A stretch of DNA of 64,000 bases from Serratia quinivorans (lineage in GTDB: Bacteria > Pseudomonadota > Gammaproteobacteria > Enterobacterales > Enterobacteriaceae): assembly GCF_946227985.1 (NCBI RefSeq), contig NZ_CAMKGL010000007.1, positions 124,001-188,000 on the forward strand, in the 5' to 3' direction. The position numbers and the translations under genes are program-made. The notes beneath the pieces were generated by a model that was not told where the DNA came from, did not search any database, and worked only from the letters and a program-made list of their open reading frames with translations. Below, piece by piece: positions 17,215 through 26,082 of this stretch (positions are counted from its first letter, which is position 1; every line of letters begins with the position of its first letter).

Positions 17215-18735
17215 ATGAGCGCGACCCCGATTCTGGAAATGCACAACATCGCCAAGAGTTTTGGTCAGTTTTACGCGCTGAAGGGCGTCAACCTGACGGT
17301 TTATCGCGGTGAGATCCACGCGTTGATGGGTGAGAACGGCGCGGGTAAAAGCACCTTAATGAAAATATTGGCCGGCGCTTATATCGCCAGCAGCGGGGAA
17401 ATTTTTATCGATGGGCAGCCGTTTGCCATTAAAGGGCCAAAAGATGCCCTGGCAGCGGGTATCACGCTGATTTACCAGGAAATGAATTTGGCACCGAATC
17501 TGACGGTGGCGGAGAACATTTTTCTGGGCAGCGAGATCCAGCGCGGCGGCCTGGTGAAGCGCCAGCAGATGTTGCTGGAAGCACAGAAAGTCATCGATCG
17601 TTTGGGCGCGCAGTTCAGCGCCGGCGATCGGGTAATGAAATTAACCATTGCCGAACAGCAGCAGGTGGAAATCGCCCGCGCGTTGCACCGCAACAGCCGC
17701 ATCCTGGTGATGGACGAACCGACGGCGGCGCTCTCTTCGCGTGAGACGCATCGGCTGTTTGAATTGATCAAACGTCTGCGCGATGAGGGGATGGCGATCA
17801 TTTACATCAGCCACCGTATGGCGGAGGTCTACGAGCTGTCGGATCGCGTTAGCGTGCTGCGCGACGGCCAGTACGTCGGCAGCCTGATGCGCGACAAACT
17901 GTCTGCCAGCGAGTTGGTGCGCATGATGGTGGGCCGCCCACTGAGCGATTTGTTCAACAAGGAACAGGGTATTGCGGTGGGCGAACCGCGCCTGACGCTG
18001 CATGGCCTGACCGACGGCAAGAAAGTAAAACCGGTCAGCCTGCAGGTGCGTGCCGGTGAGATCGTCGGCCTTGCCGGGCTGGTGGGCGCCGGCCGTTCCG
18101 AGCTGGCGCAGCTGATTTTCGGCGTGCGCAAGTCCAGCGGTGGTACGGTGGAAATTGACGGTAAACCGGTCAATATCCATTCACCGCGTGACGCTATTGC
18201 GCTGGGCATTGGTTTTCTCACCGAAAACCGCAAAGAGCAGGGCCTGTTTCTCGATCTGGCAGCGCATGAAAATATCGTTATGGCGACGCTGGAACGTGAC
18301 GGCCGTTATGGCCTGCTGAATCGGCGTAAGGCGCAGCGTATTTCCAGCGACGCCATCGGCCTGCTGAATATCCGCGTGCCGCATGCTCAGGTACGGGCCG
18401 GCGGGCTGTCCGGCGGCAACCAACAAAAGCTGCTGATCTCACGCTGGGTGGCGATCGGCCCGCGCATTCTGATCCTCGATGAACCGACACGCGGCGTTGA
18501 CGTGGGCGCCAAAAGCGAAATTTACCGCATTATGAGCCAGATGGCGCAGCAGGGAGTGGCGATCCTGATGATCTCCAGTGAACTGCCCGAGGTGGTTGGC
18601 ATGAGTGACCGGGTTTATGTGATGCACGAAGGCAGTATTGCCGGGGAATTGAGCGGCGCAGAGATCAGCCAGGAGAGCATCATGACGCTGGCCACCGGCG
18701 TCGAACCCGTCCTGGAGGCGGCCAGCCATGAATAA
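17215..18735 (+). CDS. Sugar ABC transporter ATP-binding protein, ribose type
   Basis: A 506-residue double ATPase of the RbsA/AraG/MglA class. The first cassette has Walker [10 protein letters not shown] at about 38-46, signature [15 protein letters not shown] and Walker [12 protein letters not shown]. The second has the degenerate Walker [10 protein letters not shown], signature [14 protein letters not shown] and [12 protein letters not shown]. It powers import of a monosaccharide with the following permease and binding protein. I chose ATG 17215 because GAGG lies at 17204-17207 with good spacing; ATG 17209 is too close. A start at 17155 has no ribosome site. Confidence 0.93.
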   Translation: MSATPILEMHNIAKSFGQFYALKGVNLTVYRGEIHALMGENGAGKSTLMKILAGAYIASSGEIFIDGQPFAIKGPKDALAAGITLIYQEMNLAPNLTVAENIFLGSEIQRGGLVKRQQMLLEAQKVIDRLGAQFSAGDRVMKLTIAEQQQVEIARALHRNSRILVMDEPTAALSSRETHRLFELIKRLRDEGMAIIYISHRMAEVYELSDRVSVLRDGQYVGSLMRDKLSASELVRMMVGRPLSDLFNKEQGIAVGEPRLTLHGLTDGKKVKPVSLQVRAGEIVGLAGLVGAGRSELAQLIFGVRKSSGGTVEIDGKPVNIHSPRDAIALGIGFLTENRKEQGLFLDLAAHENIVMATLERDGRYGLLNRRKAQRISSDAIGLLNIRVPHAQVRAGGLSGGNQQKLLISRWVAIGPRILILDEPTRGVDVGAKSEIYRIMSQMAQQGVAILMISSELPEVVGMSDRVYVMHEGSIAGELSGAEISQESIMTLATGVEPVLEAASHE

Positions 18736-18763
18736 TTCTATCCCTACGCTCAAGGAGCCTGTC

Positions 18764-19753
18764 ATGACTTCGAACCCGCTGCCACCGGCCGCAAAAAATC
18801 CCACGCTGAAACGGGCATTATTGGGCGATATGATGCAAACCGTCGGCATCTTGCCGATCTTGATCCTGATCGTCGCCGTTTTCGGCTTTGTCGCACCCAA
18901 TTTCTTTACCGACGCCAACCTGCTGAATATTGCCCGGCAGGCGTCGATTAACATTGTGCTGGCGGCGGGTATGACCTTCATCATCCTGACCGGCGGTATC
19001 GATCTTTCTGTCGGCTCGATGCTGGGTACCACGGCGGTGGTGGCGATGGCGGTTTCACTGATGCCGGGCCTGTCCGGGCTGTCGATCCCGCTGGCGCTGC
19101 TGGCCGGTTTGGGCATGGGGCTGTTTAACGGTTTTCTGGTGGCCTACGCCGGTTTGCCACCCTTTATTGTCACGCTGGGGACCTATACCGCACTGCGCGG
19201 CGCGGCTTATCTGCTGGCCGACGGCACCACCATCATCAATTCCGATATCAGTTTTGAATGGATCGGCAACTCTTATCTGGGGCCGATCCCCTGGCTGGTG
19301 ATTATCGCCTTTGCCGTAATTGCACTGTGCTGGTTCATTCTGCGCCGAACTACGCTGGGGGTTCATATCTACGCCGTGGGCGGCAACATGCAGGCGGCAC
19401 GCCTGACCGGGATCAAAGTTGGCGCGGTGCTGCTGTTCGTCTACGGCATGAGCGGCTTGCTGTCAGGGCTGGGGGGGATAATGAGTGCCTCACGGCTGTA
19501 CAGCGCCAACGGCAACCTCGGCATGGGCTATGAGCTGGATGCGATTGCCGCGGTGATCCTCGGCGGCACCAGCTTTGTCGGCGGCATTGGCACCATTACC
19601 GGCACGCTGGTGGGGGCGCTGATTATCGCCACCCTGAACAACGGCATGACGCTGATGGGCGTCTCTTATTTCTGGCAGTTGGTGATCAAGGGGGCGGTGA
19701 TCATCATAGCTGTGCTGATAGATAAGTACCGCACCCGCAATTACCAGCACTAG
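18764..19753 (+). CDS. Sugar ABC transporter permease, RbsC type
   Basis: A 329-residue inner-membrane permease with about 8-10 hydrophobic segments. It carries the family signatures IVLAAGMTFIILTGGIDLSVGSM and LDAIAAVILGGTSFVGGIGTITGTLVGALI. It forms the channel of a ribose/fructose-type importer. ATG 18764 has AAGGAG at 18752-18757; an earlier ATG at 18728 overlaps the ATPase gene by 8 bases and may also be used for coupled translation. An ERIC element follows before the binding protein gene. Confidence 0.93.
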   Translation: MTSNPLPPAAKNPTLKRALLGDMMQTVGILPILILIVAVFGFVAPNFFTDANLLNIARQASINIVLAAGMTFIILTGGIDLSVGSMLGTTAVVAMAVSLMPGLSGLSIPLALLAGLGMGLFNGFLVAYAGLPPFIVTLGTYTALRGAAYLLADGTTIINSDISFEWIGNSYLGPIPWLVIIAFAVIALCWFILRRTTLGVHIYAVGGNMQAARLTGIKVGAVLLFVYGMSGLLSGLGGIMSASRLYSANGNLGMGYELDAIAAVILGGTSFVGGIGTITGTLVGALIIATLNNGMTLMGVSYFWQLVIKGAVIIIAVLIDKYRTRNYQH

Positions 19754-19755
19754 CT

Positions 19756-19879
19756 TACCCGTCGTCTTTCAAGCCGCAGCGTTGTTACCTGCACTAGCCC
19801 ACCCCAGTTACTTAACTTTAGTAAGCGCCTGGGGATGAACTAGCTGGGCGCCTAGCTGCAACTTGAAATTCATAGGGTA
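19756..19879. repeat. ERIC element 2, within the sugar operon
   Basis: Bounded by TACCC and GGGTA, with the ERIC core CCCACCCCAGTTACTTAACT...AGTAAGCGCCTGGGGAT. It lies between permease and binding-protein genes transcribed in the same direction, so any transcript through the operon includes it as a long hairpin. Confidence 0.88.
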
Positions 19880-19955
19880 AGGTTGAGTGATAAAGAAAGG
19901 TTGGCGCCCACCGGGGCAGGTTTTTCGTAGATCGGAAAATAATGAGGAAAACACT

Positions 19956-20900
19956 ATGCGTTTCAAGCCATTGATTACCGCTTTGCTGGTTACTGCCGCG
20001 CTCGGCAGTGCCTCGTTGGTGCAGGCAAAAGAGTTGAAATCGATTGGGGTGACGGTGGGCGATTTGGCCAACCCGTTCTTTGTCCAGATCACCAAGGGTG
20101 CAGAAATGAAGGCGCGTGAGTTGGCCGGCGATAAGGTCAACGTGACGCTGGTGTCGAGTGGTTACGATCTTGGCCAACAGGTGGCGCAGATCGATAACTT
20201 TATCGCCGCCAAGGTCGATATGATCATCCTGAACGCCGCAGATTCCAAGGGTATCGGCCCGGCGGTAAAACGCGCCAAGGATGCCGGTATCGTGGTGGTG
20301 GCGGTTGACGTGGCGGCCGAAGGTGCCGATGCCACCATCACCTCGGATAACACCCAGGCCGGTGCCATGGCCTGTAAATACATCAGCGACCGCCTGAAAG
20401 AGAAAGGCAACGTGGTGATCATCAACGGGCCACCGGTGTCTGCGGTACAAAACCGGGTCGAAGGCTGCATGACCGAACTGAAGAAACACCCGGAGATCAA
20501 GCTGCTGTCCTATAACCAAAACGCCAAGGGCAGCCGTGAAGGTGGGCTGGAGGTCATGACCGCGCTGTTGGCGGCCAATCCGAAGATCGACGGCGTATTT
20601 GCAATTAACGATCCTACGGCGATCGGCGCCGATCTGGCCGCCAAACAGGCGCAGCGCAGCGAGTTCTTTATCGTAGGCGTGGATGGATCGCCGGACGGTG
20701 AAGAGGCGCTTAAGCGCGGCGGAAAATCGCTGTTTGTCGCGACGCCGGCGCAGGATCCTCAGGTGATGGCGGCCAAGGCGGTCGAGATCGGTTATGACAT
20801 TCTGCAGGGTAAACCTGCGCCAACCGCTCCGGTGCTGATCCCGGTAACCATGATCGATAAAAACAATATCGGCAGCTACAAAGGCTGGACGGTGAAATAA
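19956..20900 (+). CDS. Sugar ABC transporter periplasmic binding protein
   Basis: A 314-residue type I periplasmic binding protein (RbsB/FrcB class). It has a signal peptide at about 1-24 (cleavage after LVQA), then the strand KSIGVTVGDLANPFFVQITKGAE typical of sugar binding proteins. Hinge and sugar-contact segments include DMIILNAADSKG, VVVAVDVAAEGADATITSDN and NDPTAIGADLAAK. It delivers the sugar to the permease. GAGGA at 19944-19948 supports this start. It probably also supplies the signal to the nearby sensor kinase (inference). The sugar is not predictable by eye; the catabolic genes suggest a ketose or an aldose such as D-lyxose or D-mannose. Confidence 0.92.
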   Translation: MRFKPLITALLVTAALGSASLVQAKELKSIGVTVGDLANPFFVQITKGAEMKARELAGDKVNVTLVSSGYDLGQQVAQIDNFIAAKVDMIILNAADSKGIGPAVKRAKDAGIVVVAVDVAAEGADATITSDNTQAGAMACKYISDRLKEKGNVVIINGPPVSAVQNRVEGCMTELKKHPEIKLLSYNQNAKGSREGGLEVMTALLAANPKIDGVFAINDPTAIGADLAAKQAQRSEFFIVGVDGSPDGEEALKRGGKSLFVATPAQDPQVMAAKAVEIGYDILQGKPAPTAPVLIPVTMIDKNNIGSYKGWTVK

Positions 20901-20962
20901 CCTGTTATCAGCGGGGCCTGCCAGATTGGGCCCCTCATTTCGTTATCGCTTCCGGAGGCACC

Positions 20963-21649
20963 ATGAACCGTTCCGCCGTGAACCAAATCCTGCAGCAAAC
21001 CCAGCACTTTTTTGCCCGTTTCGACGTCCAGCTGCCGCCCTTTGCCCATTTTAGCCCTGCGGTCTGGCAGCAGCTCGAAAGTCAGTCGTGGCAGGAGGTG
21101 TTTGACCTGAAACTGGGTTGGGACGTCACGGCGTTCGGCGATGATGATTTCGCCCACAAGGGGCTAACGCTGTTTACCCTGCGCAACGGTTCACCCGGCG
21201 GTAAACCTTATGCCAAAGGCTATGCGGAGAAAATCATGCATTGCCGCGAAGCTCAGGTGACGCCGATGCATTTCCACTGGCGTAAGCGGGAAGACATTAT
21301 CAACCGTGGTGGCGGCAACCTGATTGTAGAACTGCACAACGCAGACCCTCGGGAAGGGCTGGCCGAAACCGCCGTGACCGTAACGCTGGATGGCTGCCGA
21401 CAGACTCACGCCGCCGGTTCGCGTTTGCGCCTGGCGCCGGGAGAAAGCATCTGTCTCACGCCGGGTATCTATCACAGTTTCTGGGGCGAAGAGGGCTTCG
21501 GAGACGTTTTGGTAGGGGAAGTCTCGACGGTAAACGATGACGATAACGACAACCGTTTTCTGCAGCCGCTCAGCCGCTATAGCCAGATTGAAGAGGACCA
21601 GCCGCCGCAGTGGTTGCTGTGTCACGAATACTTGCGCTTTATCGCTTAA
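20963..21649 (+). CDS. D-lyxose isomerase
   Basis: A 228-residue cupin sugar isomerase of the D-lyxose ketol-isomerase (DUF1498) family. Metal-site residues are visible in VTPMHFHWRKREDIINRGGG (His, His, Glu) and in ICLTPGIYHSFWGE (His). Characterised members, including, as I recall, one from Serratia proteamaculans, interconvert D-lyxose with D-xylulose and D-mannose with D-fructose, usually with Mn2+. A strong GGAGG ribosome site precedes the ATG, and the aldolase follows after 11 bases. The enzyme would turn an imported aldose into the ketose used by the kinase and aldolase downstream. Confidence 0.9.
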   Translation: MNRSAVNQILQQTQHFFARFDVQLPPFAHFSPAVWQQLESQSWQEVFDLKLGWDVTAFGDDDFAHKGLTLFTLRNGSPGGKPYAKGYAEKIMHCREAQVTPMHFHWRKREDIINRGGGNLIVELHNADPREGLAETAVTVTLDGCRQTHAAGSRLRLAPGESICLTPGIYHSFWGEEGFGDVLVGEVSTVNDDDNDNRFLQPLSRYSQIEEDQPPQWLLCHEYLRFIA

Positions 21650-21660
21650 GGAGAACCAGC

Positions 21661-22521
21661 ATGGCATTGATTTCATTGGCGCAGGGGTTAGCGCAGGCTC
21701 GTCAACACGGCTATGCGCTGGGCGCATTCAACGTGCTCGACAGCCACTTCCTGCGTGCGTTGTTCGCTGCGGCGCAGGCGGCGCGATCGCCGTTTATTAT
21801 CAATATTGCCGAAGTGCACTTTAAGTACGTCTCGCTGGAGTCCCTGGTGGCGGCGATTAAAAGTGAAGTGGCGCAGCACGATATTCCGGTGGTGTTGAAT
21901 CTGGATCATGGTCTGCATTTCGAGGCGGTGGTGCAGGCGTTGCGGCTGGGATTCAGCTCGGTGATGTTCGACGGTTCCGGCCTGAGCTACGAAGAGAACG
22001 TGCGTCAGACGCAGGAGGTGGTACGCATGTGCCATGCGGTCGGCGTATCGGTTGAGGCTGAGCTGGGTGCGGTCGGCGGTGACGAAGGCGGCGCGCTGTA
22101 CGGCGAGGCCGACAGCAATAAATTTACCGACCCGCAGCGGGCGCGCGAATTTGTCGAATTAACCGGCATTGATGCGCTGGCGGTGGCGATTGGCAATGCG
22201 CACGGCAAATATAAAGGTGAGCCGAAGCTCGATTTTGAACGGCTGGCGGCTATCCAGCAGCAGGCGGGGATCCCGCTGGTGCTGCACGGCGGTTCCGGTA
22301 TCAGCGATGCCGATTTCAAACGCGCGATCGGCCTGGGCATTCACAAAATCAATTTCTATACCGGCATGTCGCAGGCGGCACTGGGGGCGGTTGAACAGCG
22401 CATCACGCAGCGCCACGCGATTTACGATGAATTTGCCGAAGTGCTGCTGGCGGTGGAGCAGTCGATCAGCGAAGTGGTGCAACAGCAAATGCATATTTTC
22501 GGCAGCGCCGGGCGGTTGTGA
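21661..22521 (+). CDS. Class II ketose-bisphosphate/ketose-phosphate aldolase
   Basis: A 286-residue zinc-dependent aldolase of the FbaA/GatY/KbaY family. The catalytic Asp and zinc His are in VVLNLDHG (about 80), further zinc ligands in GNAHGKYKGEP and LHGGSGI, and the phosphate-binding IHKINFYTG near the end. Family members cleave ketose phosphates to dihydroxyacetone phosphate and an aldehyde. Next to a lyxose isomerase and a PfkB kinase it may act on fructose-1-phosphate or xylulose-1-phosphate rather than a bisphosphate (inference). Its stop codon overlaps the kinase start (TGATG), so translation is coupled. Confidence 0.9.
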   Translation: MALISLAQGLAQARQHGYALGAFNVLDSHFLRALFAAAQAARSPFIINIAEVHFKYVSLESLVAAIKSEVAQHDIPVVLNLDHGLHFEAVVQALRLGFSSVMFDGSGLSYEENVRQTQEVVRMCHAVGVSVEAELGAVGGDEGGALYGEADSNKFTDPQRAREFVELTGIDALAVAIGNAHGKYKGEPKLDFERLAAIQQQAGIPLVLHGGSGISDADFKRAIGLGIHKINFYTGMSQAALGAVEQRITQRHAIYDEFAEVLLAVEQSISEVVQQQMHIFGSAGRL

Positions 22522-23534
22522 TGACCCGGCGTGGCATTGTTTCGGCCGGCAACATGCTGGTGGATCACGTGCATCAAATTGCGCACTGGCCGCAGCCGGG
22601 CTGGCTGGTTGAGATTGAACACAGCCAGCGCGCTACCGGTGGCGCACCGCTCAATGTGCTGCTGACGCTGGCACGCATGGAGACCGGGTTACCGCTGGCG
22701 GCGCTCGGGTTGATTGGCTGCGACGCCGACGGTGACTATATCCTGCAGATGCTGGCGCAGCACCGGGTCGACAGTGGCCTGGTCAGACGTAGCGAAGCGG
22801 CGATGACCGCCATGTCGCAGGTGATGACCGAGCCGGGCGGCCAACGGACGTTTTTTCACGCGCCGGGGGCCAACCGGCAGTTGGATCTGGCCGATTTCGA
22901 TGAACTGCACAGCGAGCATAAAATTTTCCATCTGGGGTATCTGCTACTGCTCGACAGTCTGGATCGCCCGGACGAAGAGTTTGGCACCCGCAGCGCCCGC
23001 TTGTTGGCGCAAATGCAGCATCGTGGTTATCAAACTTCATTGGATTTGGTGTCGCGCCAGGGCGATCCACGCTATCGGCCGCTGGTGCTGCCGGCGCTGC
23101 GCTGGCTGGATTATCTGGTGATTAACGAGCTGGAGGCCGGTGAGTTTACCGGGCTGGCATTGCGTGCGGCCAATGGTACGGTGCAACCGCAGTTGATGGC
23201 CGAGGCCGCAAAACAGCTATTGCTGGCCGGCGTGCGGCGGCGAGTGGTGATCCACTGCCCGGAAGGTGCATATGGACTGGAGCAAGGCGGTGAAGCGCGC
23301 TGGCAACCGTCGTGGCAGGTCGGCGAAACGGAGATCGTCGGCAGCGTCGGTGCCGGGGATGCCTTCTGCGCCGGGGTGCTGTATGCCAGCCATGAAAGTT
23401 GGCCTTTGGCAGAGACGCTGCAATTGGCGCATGCCTGTGCGCGGTTCAATCTCCTGTGCGCCAACGCGATCGATGGCGCACGCCCCTTGTCGGAACTGCA
23501 GGATTATATCAGGCGGCAGCTACCGGCTGGCTGA
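22521..23534 (+). CDS. PfkB family sugar kinase
   Basis: A 337-residue kinase of the ribokinase/PfkB family. The substrate end RATGGAPLNVLLTLARM (about 39-55) and the anion-hole and catalytic-base motif GSVGAGDAFCAGV (about 273-285) are intact. It would phosphorylate the ketose made by the lyxose isomerase, giving the substrate for the adjacent aldolase; which hydroxyl is used cannot be told. The ATG at 22521 shares a base with the aldolase stop. Its 3' end overlaps the 3' end of the convergent response regulator by 26 bases. Confidence 0.88.
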   Translation: MTRRGIVSAGNMLVDHVHQIAHWPQPGWLVEIEHSQRATGGAPLNVLLTLARMETGLPLAALGLIGCDADGDYILQMLAQHRVDSGLVRRSEAAMTAMSQVMTEPGGQRTFFHAPGANRQLDLADFDELHSEHKIFHLGYLLLLDSLDRPDEEFGTRSARLLAQMQHRGYQTSLDLVSRQGDPRYRPLVLPALRWLDYLVINELEAGEFTGLALRAANGTVQPQLMAEAAKQLLLAGVRRRVVIHCPEGAYGLEQGGEARWQPSWQVGETEIVGSVGAGDAFCAGVLYASHESWPLAETLQLAHACARFNLLCANAIDGARPLSELQDYIRRQLPAG

Positions 23535-24249
23535 CGTCAGCGGCGAAAACATAGCCCAGCCCGCGAATGGTGCGGATCAACTCGGGCTGATGGGGGTTGA
23601 TCTCGATCTTGCGTCGCAGACGCATGATCAGCACGTCGATAGTGCGATCGAATACCTCCAGGGTTTCGCTGTGGGTCAGTTCAAGCAGGCGATCGCGGGT
23701 CAGTACTTTGCGCGCGTGCTGTACCAGCGCCAGTAACAGGCCGTATTCGCCCTGGGTCAGATCGACCGGTTGTCGCTGCGGGTTGTGTAAGGTGCAGCGA
23801 ACAGTATCCAGGCACCAGCCGTTGAACTGCCAGCCTTCGGGTTTGTTCCGGCCGGCGGTGGCCGGCTCCAGCGCCAGCGCACCGGTACGGCGTAACACCG
23901 CCTTGGCGCGGGCGACCACCACGCGTGGATTAAAGGGTTTGGCAATGTAGTCGTCGGCCCCCATTTCCAGACCGACCACCACGTCGGACTCGGAGCCCAG
24001 GCCGGTCAACATCACGACCGGCAGATCCGGGCGCAAACGGTGGATCTGCTGCAACACCAGCAGACCGTTGGTGTCCGGCAGGATCAGATCAAGCAGCACC
24101 AGAGCAATATCCGGCTGCTGGTTGAGTAGCGTCAGCGCCTCACTGCCCCGGTGGCAGGCATGCACGGTAAACACGTGCTCATTGAGGACGTCGCAGAGCA
24201 GGTCACAAATGGCAGGATCGTCGTCGACGATCAATACGGCAGGTTTCAT
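23509..24249 (-). CDS. OmpR-type response regulator
   Basis: A 246-residue two-domain regulator. The receiver has the acidic pocket VDDD (8-11), phospho-acceptor D54 in LVLLDLILPD, T in MLTGLGSE and K in YIAKPFNP; the C-terminal winged helix includes LTQGEYGLLLALVQHARKVLTRDRLLELTH and ends IRTIRGLGYVF. It looks like the TorR branch of the OmpR family. It closes the sugar island opposite the hybrid kinase and is the obvious partner, presumably acting on the 17.1-kb intergenic region. It overlaps the kinase gene tail to tail by 26 bases. Confidence 0.92.
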   Translation of the reverse strand: MKPAVLIVDDDPAICDLLCDVLNEHVFTVHACHRGSEALTLLNQQPDIALVLLDLILPDTNGLLVLQQIHRLRPDLPVVMLTGLGSESDVVVGLEMGADDYIAKPFNPRVVVARAKAVLRRTGALALEPATAGRNKPEGWQFNGWCLDTVRCTLHNPQRQPVDLTQGEYGLLLALVQHARKVLTRDRLLELTHSETLEVFDRTIDVLIMRLRRKIEINPHQPELIRTIRGLGYVFAADVSQPVAAA

Positions 24250-24451
24250 CGCTGCTCTCCGGATTTTAGGATGCGGAAAATGTTATCAACAAGTTAACTG
24301 CAGTGTACCCGATGACTAATTAATAAGCGGTAGCCGGTGTGAGTCTGATGCGGAAATTGCCATCACCGTCACACTCGGCGCTGATTGAGTGATCCCGGCA
24401 ACTGAATATATTAGGCTGTGGCAACGTTGTTGTGCATTGAGGAGAAAAATC

Positions 24452-25360
24452 GTGCGCATTGGTATCGACCTGGGTGGCACCAAAATTGAAGTGATCGCGT
24501 TGGCCAACGATGGGCAGGAACTGTTCCGCCATCGCATCGCTACGCCGCGTCATGACTATCAGCAAACGCTGGATGCGATCACCGGTCTGGTGAAATTGGC
24601 AGAAGAAAATACCGGCCAGCAAGGCTCGGTCGGCGTCGGCATTCCCGGCACGCTGTCGCCCTATACCGGGCTGGTCAAAAACGCCAACTCGGTTTGGCTC
24701 AACGGCCAACCGCTGGATAAAGACCTCTCAGCGATGCTGGCCCGTGAAGTGCGTATTGCCAACGATGCCAACTGCCTGGCAGTGTCGGAAGCCACCGATG
24801 GCGCTGCGGCCGGCAAGCAAACCGTGTTTGCGGTGATTATTGGTACCGGTTGTGGCGCCGGAGTGGCGATCAACGGCCAGGCGCACTCGGGGGGGAACGG
24901 CATCTCTGGCGAGTGGGGCCATAACCCGCTGCCGTGGCTGGATGATGACGAGCTGCGTTTTCGGGCAGAGGTTCCCTGTTACTGCGGTAAGCAGGGGTGT
25001 ATTGAAACCTTTATCTCCGGTACCGGCTTTGCCACCGACTATGCTCGCCTGAGCGGTAATCCGCTAAAAGGTCATGAAATCATGACGTTGGTGGCACAGG
25101 GCGACACTCTGGCAGAGCAGGCCATCAGCCGTTACGAGCTGCGGCTGGCGAAATCGCTGGCGCACGTGATCAATATTTTTGATCCGGACGTCGTAGTGCT
25201 GGGCGGGGGGATGAGCAACGTGGATCGTCTGTATCAGCACGTACCGCAGTTGGTGAAATCCTGGGTGTTCGGTGGCGAATGCGAAACCCCGATCCGCAAG
25301 GCGGTTCACGGCGACTCCAGCGGGGTGCGCGGCGCGGCCTGGCTGTGGCCGCAACTTTAA
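24452..25360 (+). CDS. mak: Fructokinase (manno-fructokinase)
   Basis: A 302-residue ROK-family kinase nearly identical in layout to E. coli Mak. It has the ATP loop [12 protein letters not shown] at the N-terminus, catalytic Asp in [13 protein letters not shown], and zinc ligands in EWGHNPLPW plus [15 protein letters not shown]. Mak phosphorylates fructose, and also mannose, to the 6-phosphate. The start is GTG at 24452 behind GAGGAG (24439-24444); an upstream in-frame ATG at 24389 is not conserved. It keeps its E. coli place but now lies next to the sugar island, whose isomerase could also feed fructose to Mak. Confidence 0.95.
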   Translation: MRIGIDLGGTKIEVIALANDGQELFRHRIATPRHDYQQTLDAITGLVKLAEENTGQQGSVGVGIPGTLSPYTGLVKNANSVWLNGQPLDKDLSAMLAREVRIANDANCLAVSEATDGAAAGKQTVFAVIIGTGCGAGVAINGQAHSGGNGISGEWGHNPLPWLDDDELRFRAEVPCYCGKQGCIETFISGTGFATDYARLSGNPLKGHEIMTLVAQGDTLAEQAISRYELRLAKSLAHVINIFDPDVVVLGGGMSNVDRLYQHVPQLVKSWVFGGECETPIRKAVHGDSSGVRGAAWLWPQL

Positions 25361-25373
25361 TTACCGTTGCAAA

Positions 25374-25397
25374 AAAGCGCGGGCCTGCTCGCGCTTT
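25374..25397 (+). terminator. Terminator of mak
   Basis: AAAGCGCG (25374-25381) pairs with CGCGCTTT (25390-25397), 8 bp around an 8-base loop, followed by AATCAATTTT. Confidence 0.6.
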
Positions 25398-25431
25398 AAT
25401 CAATTTTCTGTACAAAAACTGGACTCCCCTC

Positions 25432-25458
25432 TATGCTTTAGCTAACTTAGCTAAGGAG
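25432..25458 (+). promoter_or_regulatory. Toxin-antitoxin promoter and operator
   Basis: A -10 like TATGCT (25432-25437) is followed by two copies of the 8-bp palindrome TTAGCTAA at 25438-25445 and 25447-25454. The second overlaps the AAGGAG ribosome site (25453-25458). Paired palindromes over the promoter are typical sites for autorepression by the antitoxin or the complex. The binding is inferred. Confidence 0.55.
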
Positions 25459-25465
25459 ATCGCGT

Positions 25466-25699
25466 ATGCCTATTCAGGCCAATATGCACGAAGCCAAATC
25501 CAACCTGAGCCAACTGGCGGATAAAGCCGCACAGGGAGAGACCGTGATTATAGCGAAAGCAGGGAAGCCTTATGTTCAGCTGATGGCCATCAAGGGGCAA
25601 ACCCGCAAGCCGGGTGCTGCCAGGGGCCAATTCACCGTACCGGACAATTTTAATGATGGCGATGCAGACATCACCGCGCTGTTTGAGGGCGACGAGTGA
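25466..25699 (+). CDS. Type II antitoxin, Phd/YefM family
   Basis: A 77-residue antitoxin. Its N-terminal half (IQANMHEAKSNLSQLADKAAQGETVIIAKAGKPYVQL) is the Phd/YefM DNA-binding fold; the acidic C-terminal tail (FNDGDADITALFEGDE) is the usual toxin-wrapping segment. It neutralises the PIN toxin encoded next and represses the operon. The GTG of the toxin overlaps its stop (GTGA at 25696-25699). The pair takes the place between mak and sbcC that araJ has in E. coli. Confidence 0.9.
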   Translation: MPIQANMHEAKSNLSQLADKAAQGETVIIAKAGKPYVQLMAIKGQTRKPGAARGQFTVPDNFNDGDADITALFEGDE

Positions 25700-26082
25700 A
25701 ACGTCTGCTGCTGGATACCCATGCGCTGTTGTGGTGGCTGATAGACGATCCCAGCCTGGGGGAGAACGCCAGAAGGCAGATCGCCGATCCCGGCAACGTG
25801 GTGTATGTCAGCGCGGCCAGCATTTGGGAGATTTCGATTAAGCGTGCGCTGGGCAAGCTGACGCTGCCGGAGGACATTTTTGAGGTGATTGAGGCCGAAG
25901 ATTTTCTGTCTTTGCCGATGGCAGCCTTTCACGGTCAGCAGGCGGGCCAGTTGCCGCCGCATCATCAGGATCCTTTTGATCGCATGCTGATCGCTCAGGC
26001 GCAGGCCGAAGGGCTGACGTTAGTTTCCGCCGACGCCGCTTTTCCGCAGTATGGCATCCGGGTGTTTGACGCCCGGCGCTAA
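25696..26082 (+). CDS. Type II toxin, PIN-domain ribonuclease (VapC-like)
   Basis: A 128-residue PIN domain with all four acidic residues expected at the metal site: D7 in LLLDTHALLWW, E45 in SIWEISIK, D95 in DPFDRMLIAQA and D113 in LVSADAAF. VapC-type toxins cut tRNA or rRNA when freed from the antitoxin. The start is GTG at 25696, coupled to the antitoxin stop. The gene looks complete and intact. The RNA target cannot be predicted. Confidence 0.9.
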   Translation: MKRLLLDTHALLWWLIDDPSLGENARRQIADPGNVVYVSAASIWEISIKRALGKLTLPEDIFEVIEAEDFLSLPMAAFHGQQAGQLPPHHQDPFDRMLIAQAQAEGLTLVSADAAFPQYGIRVFDARR

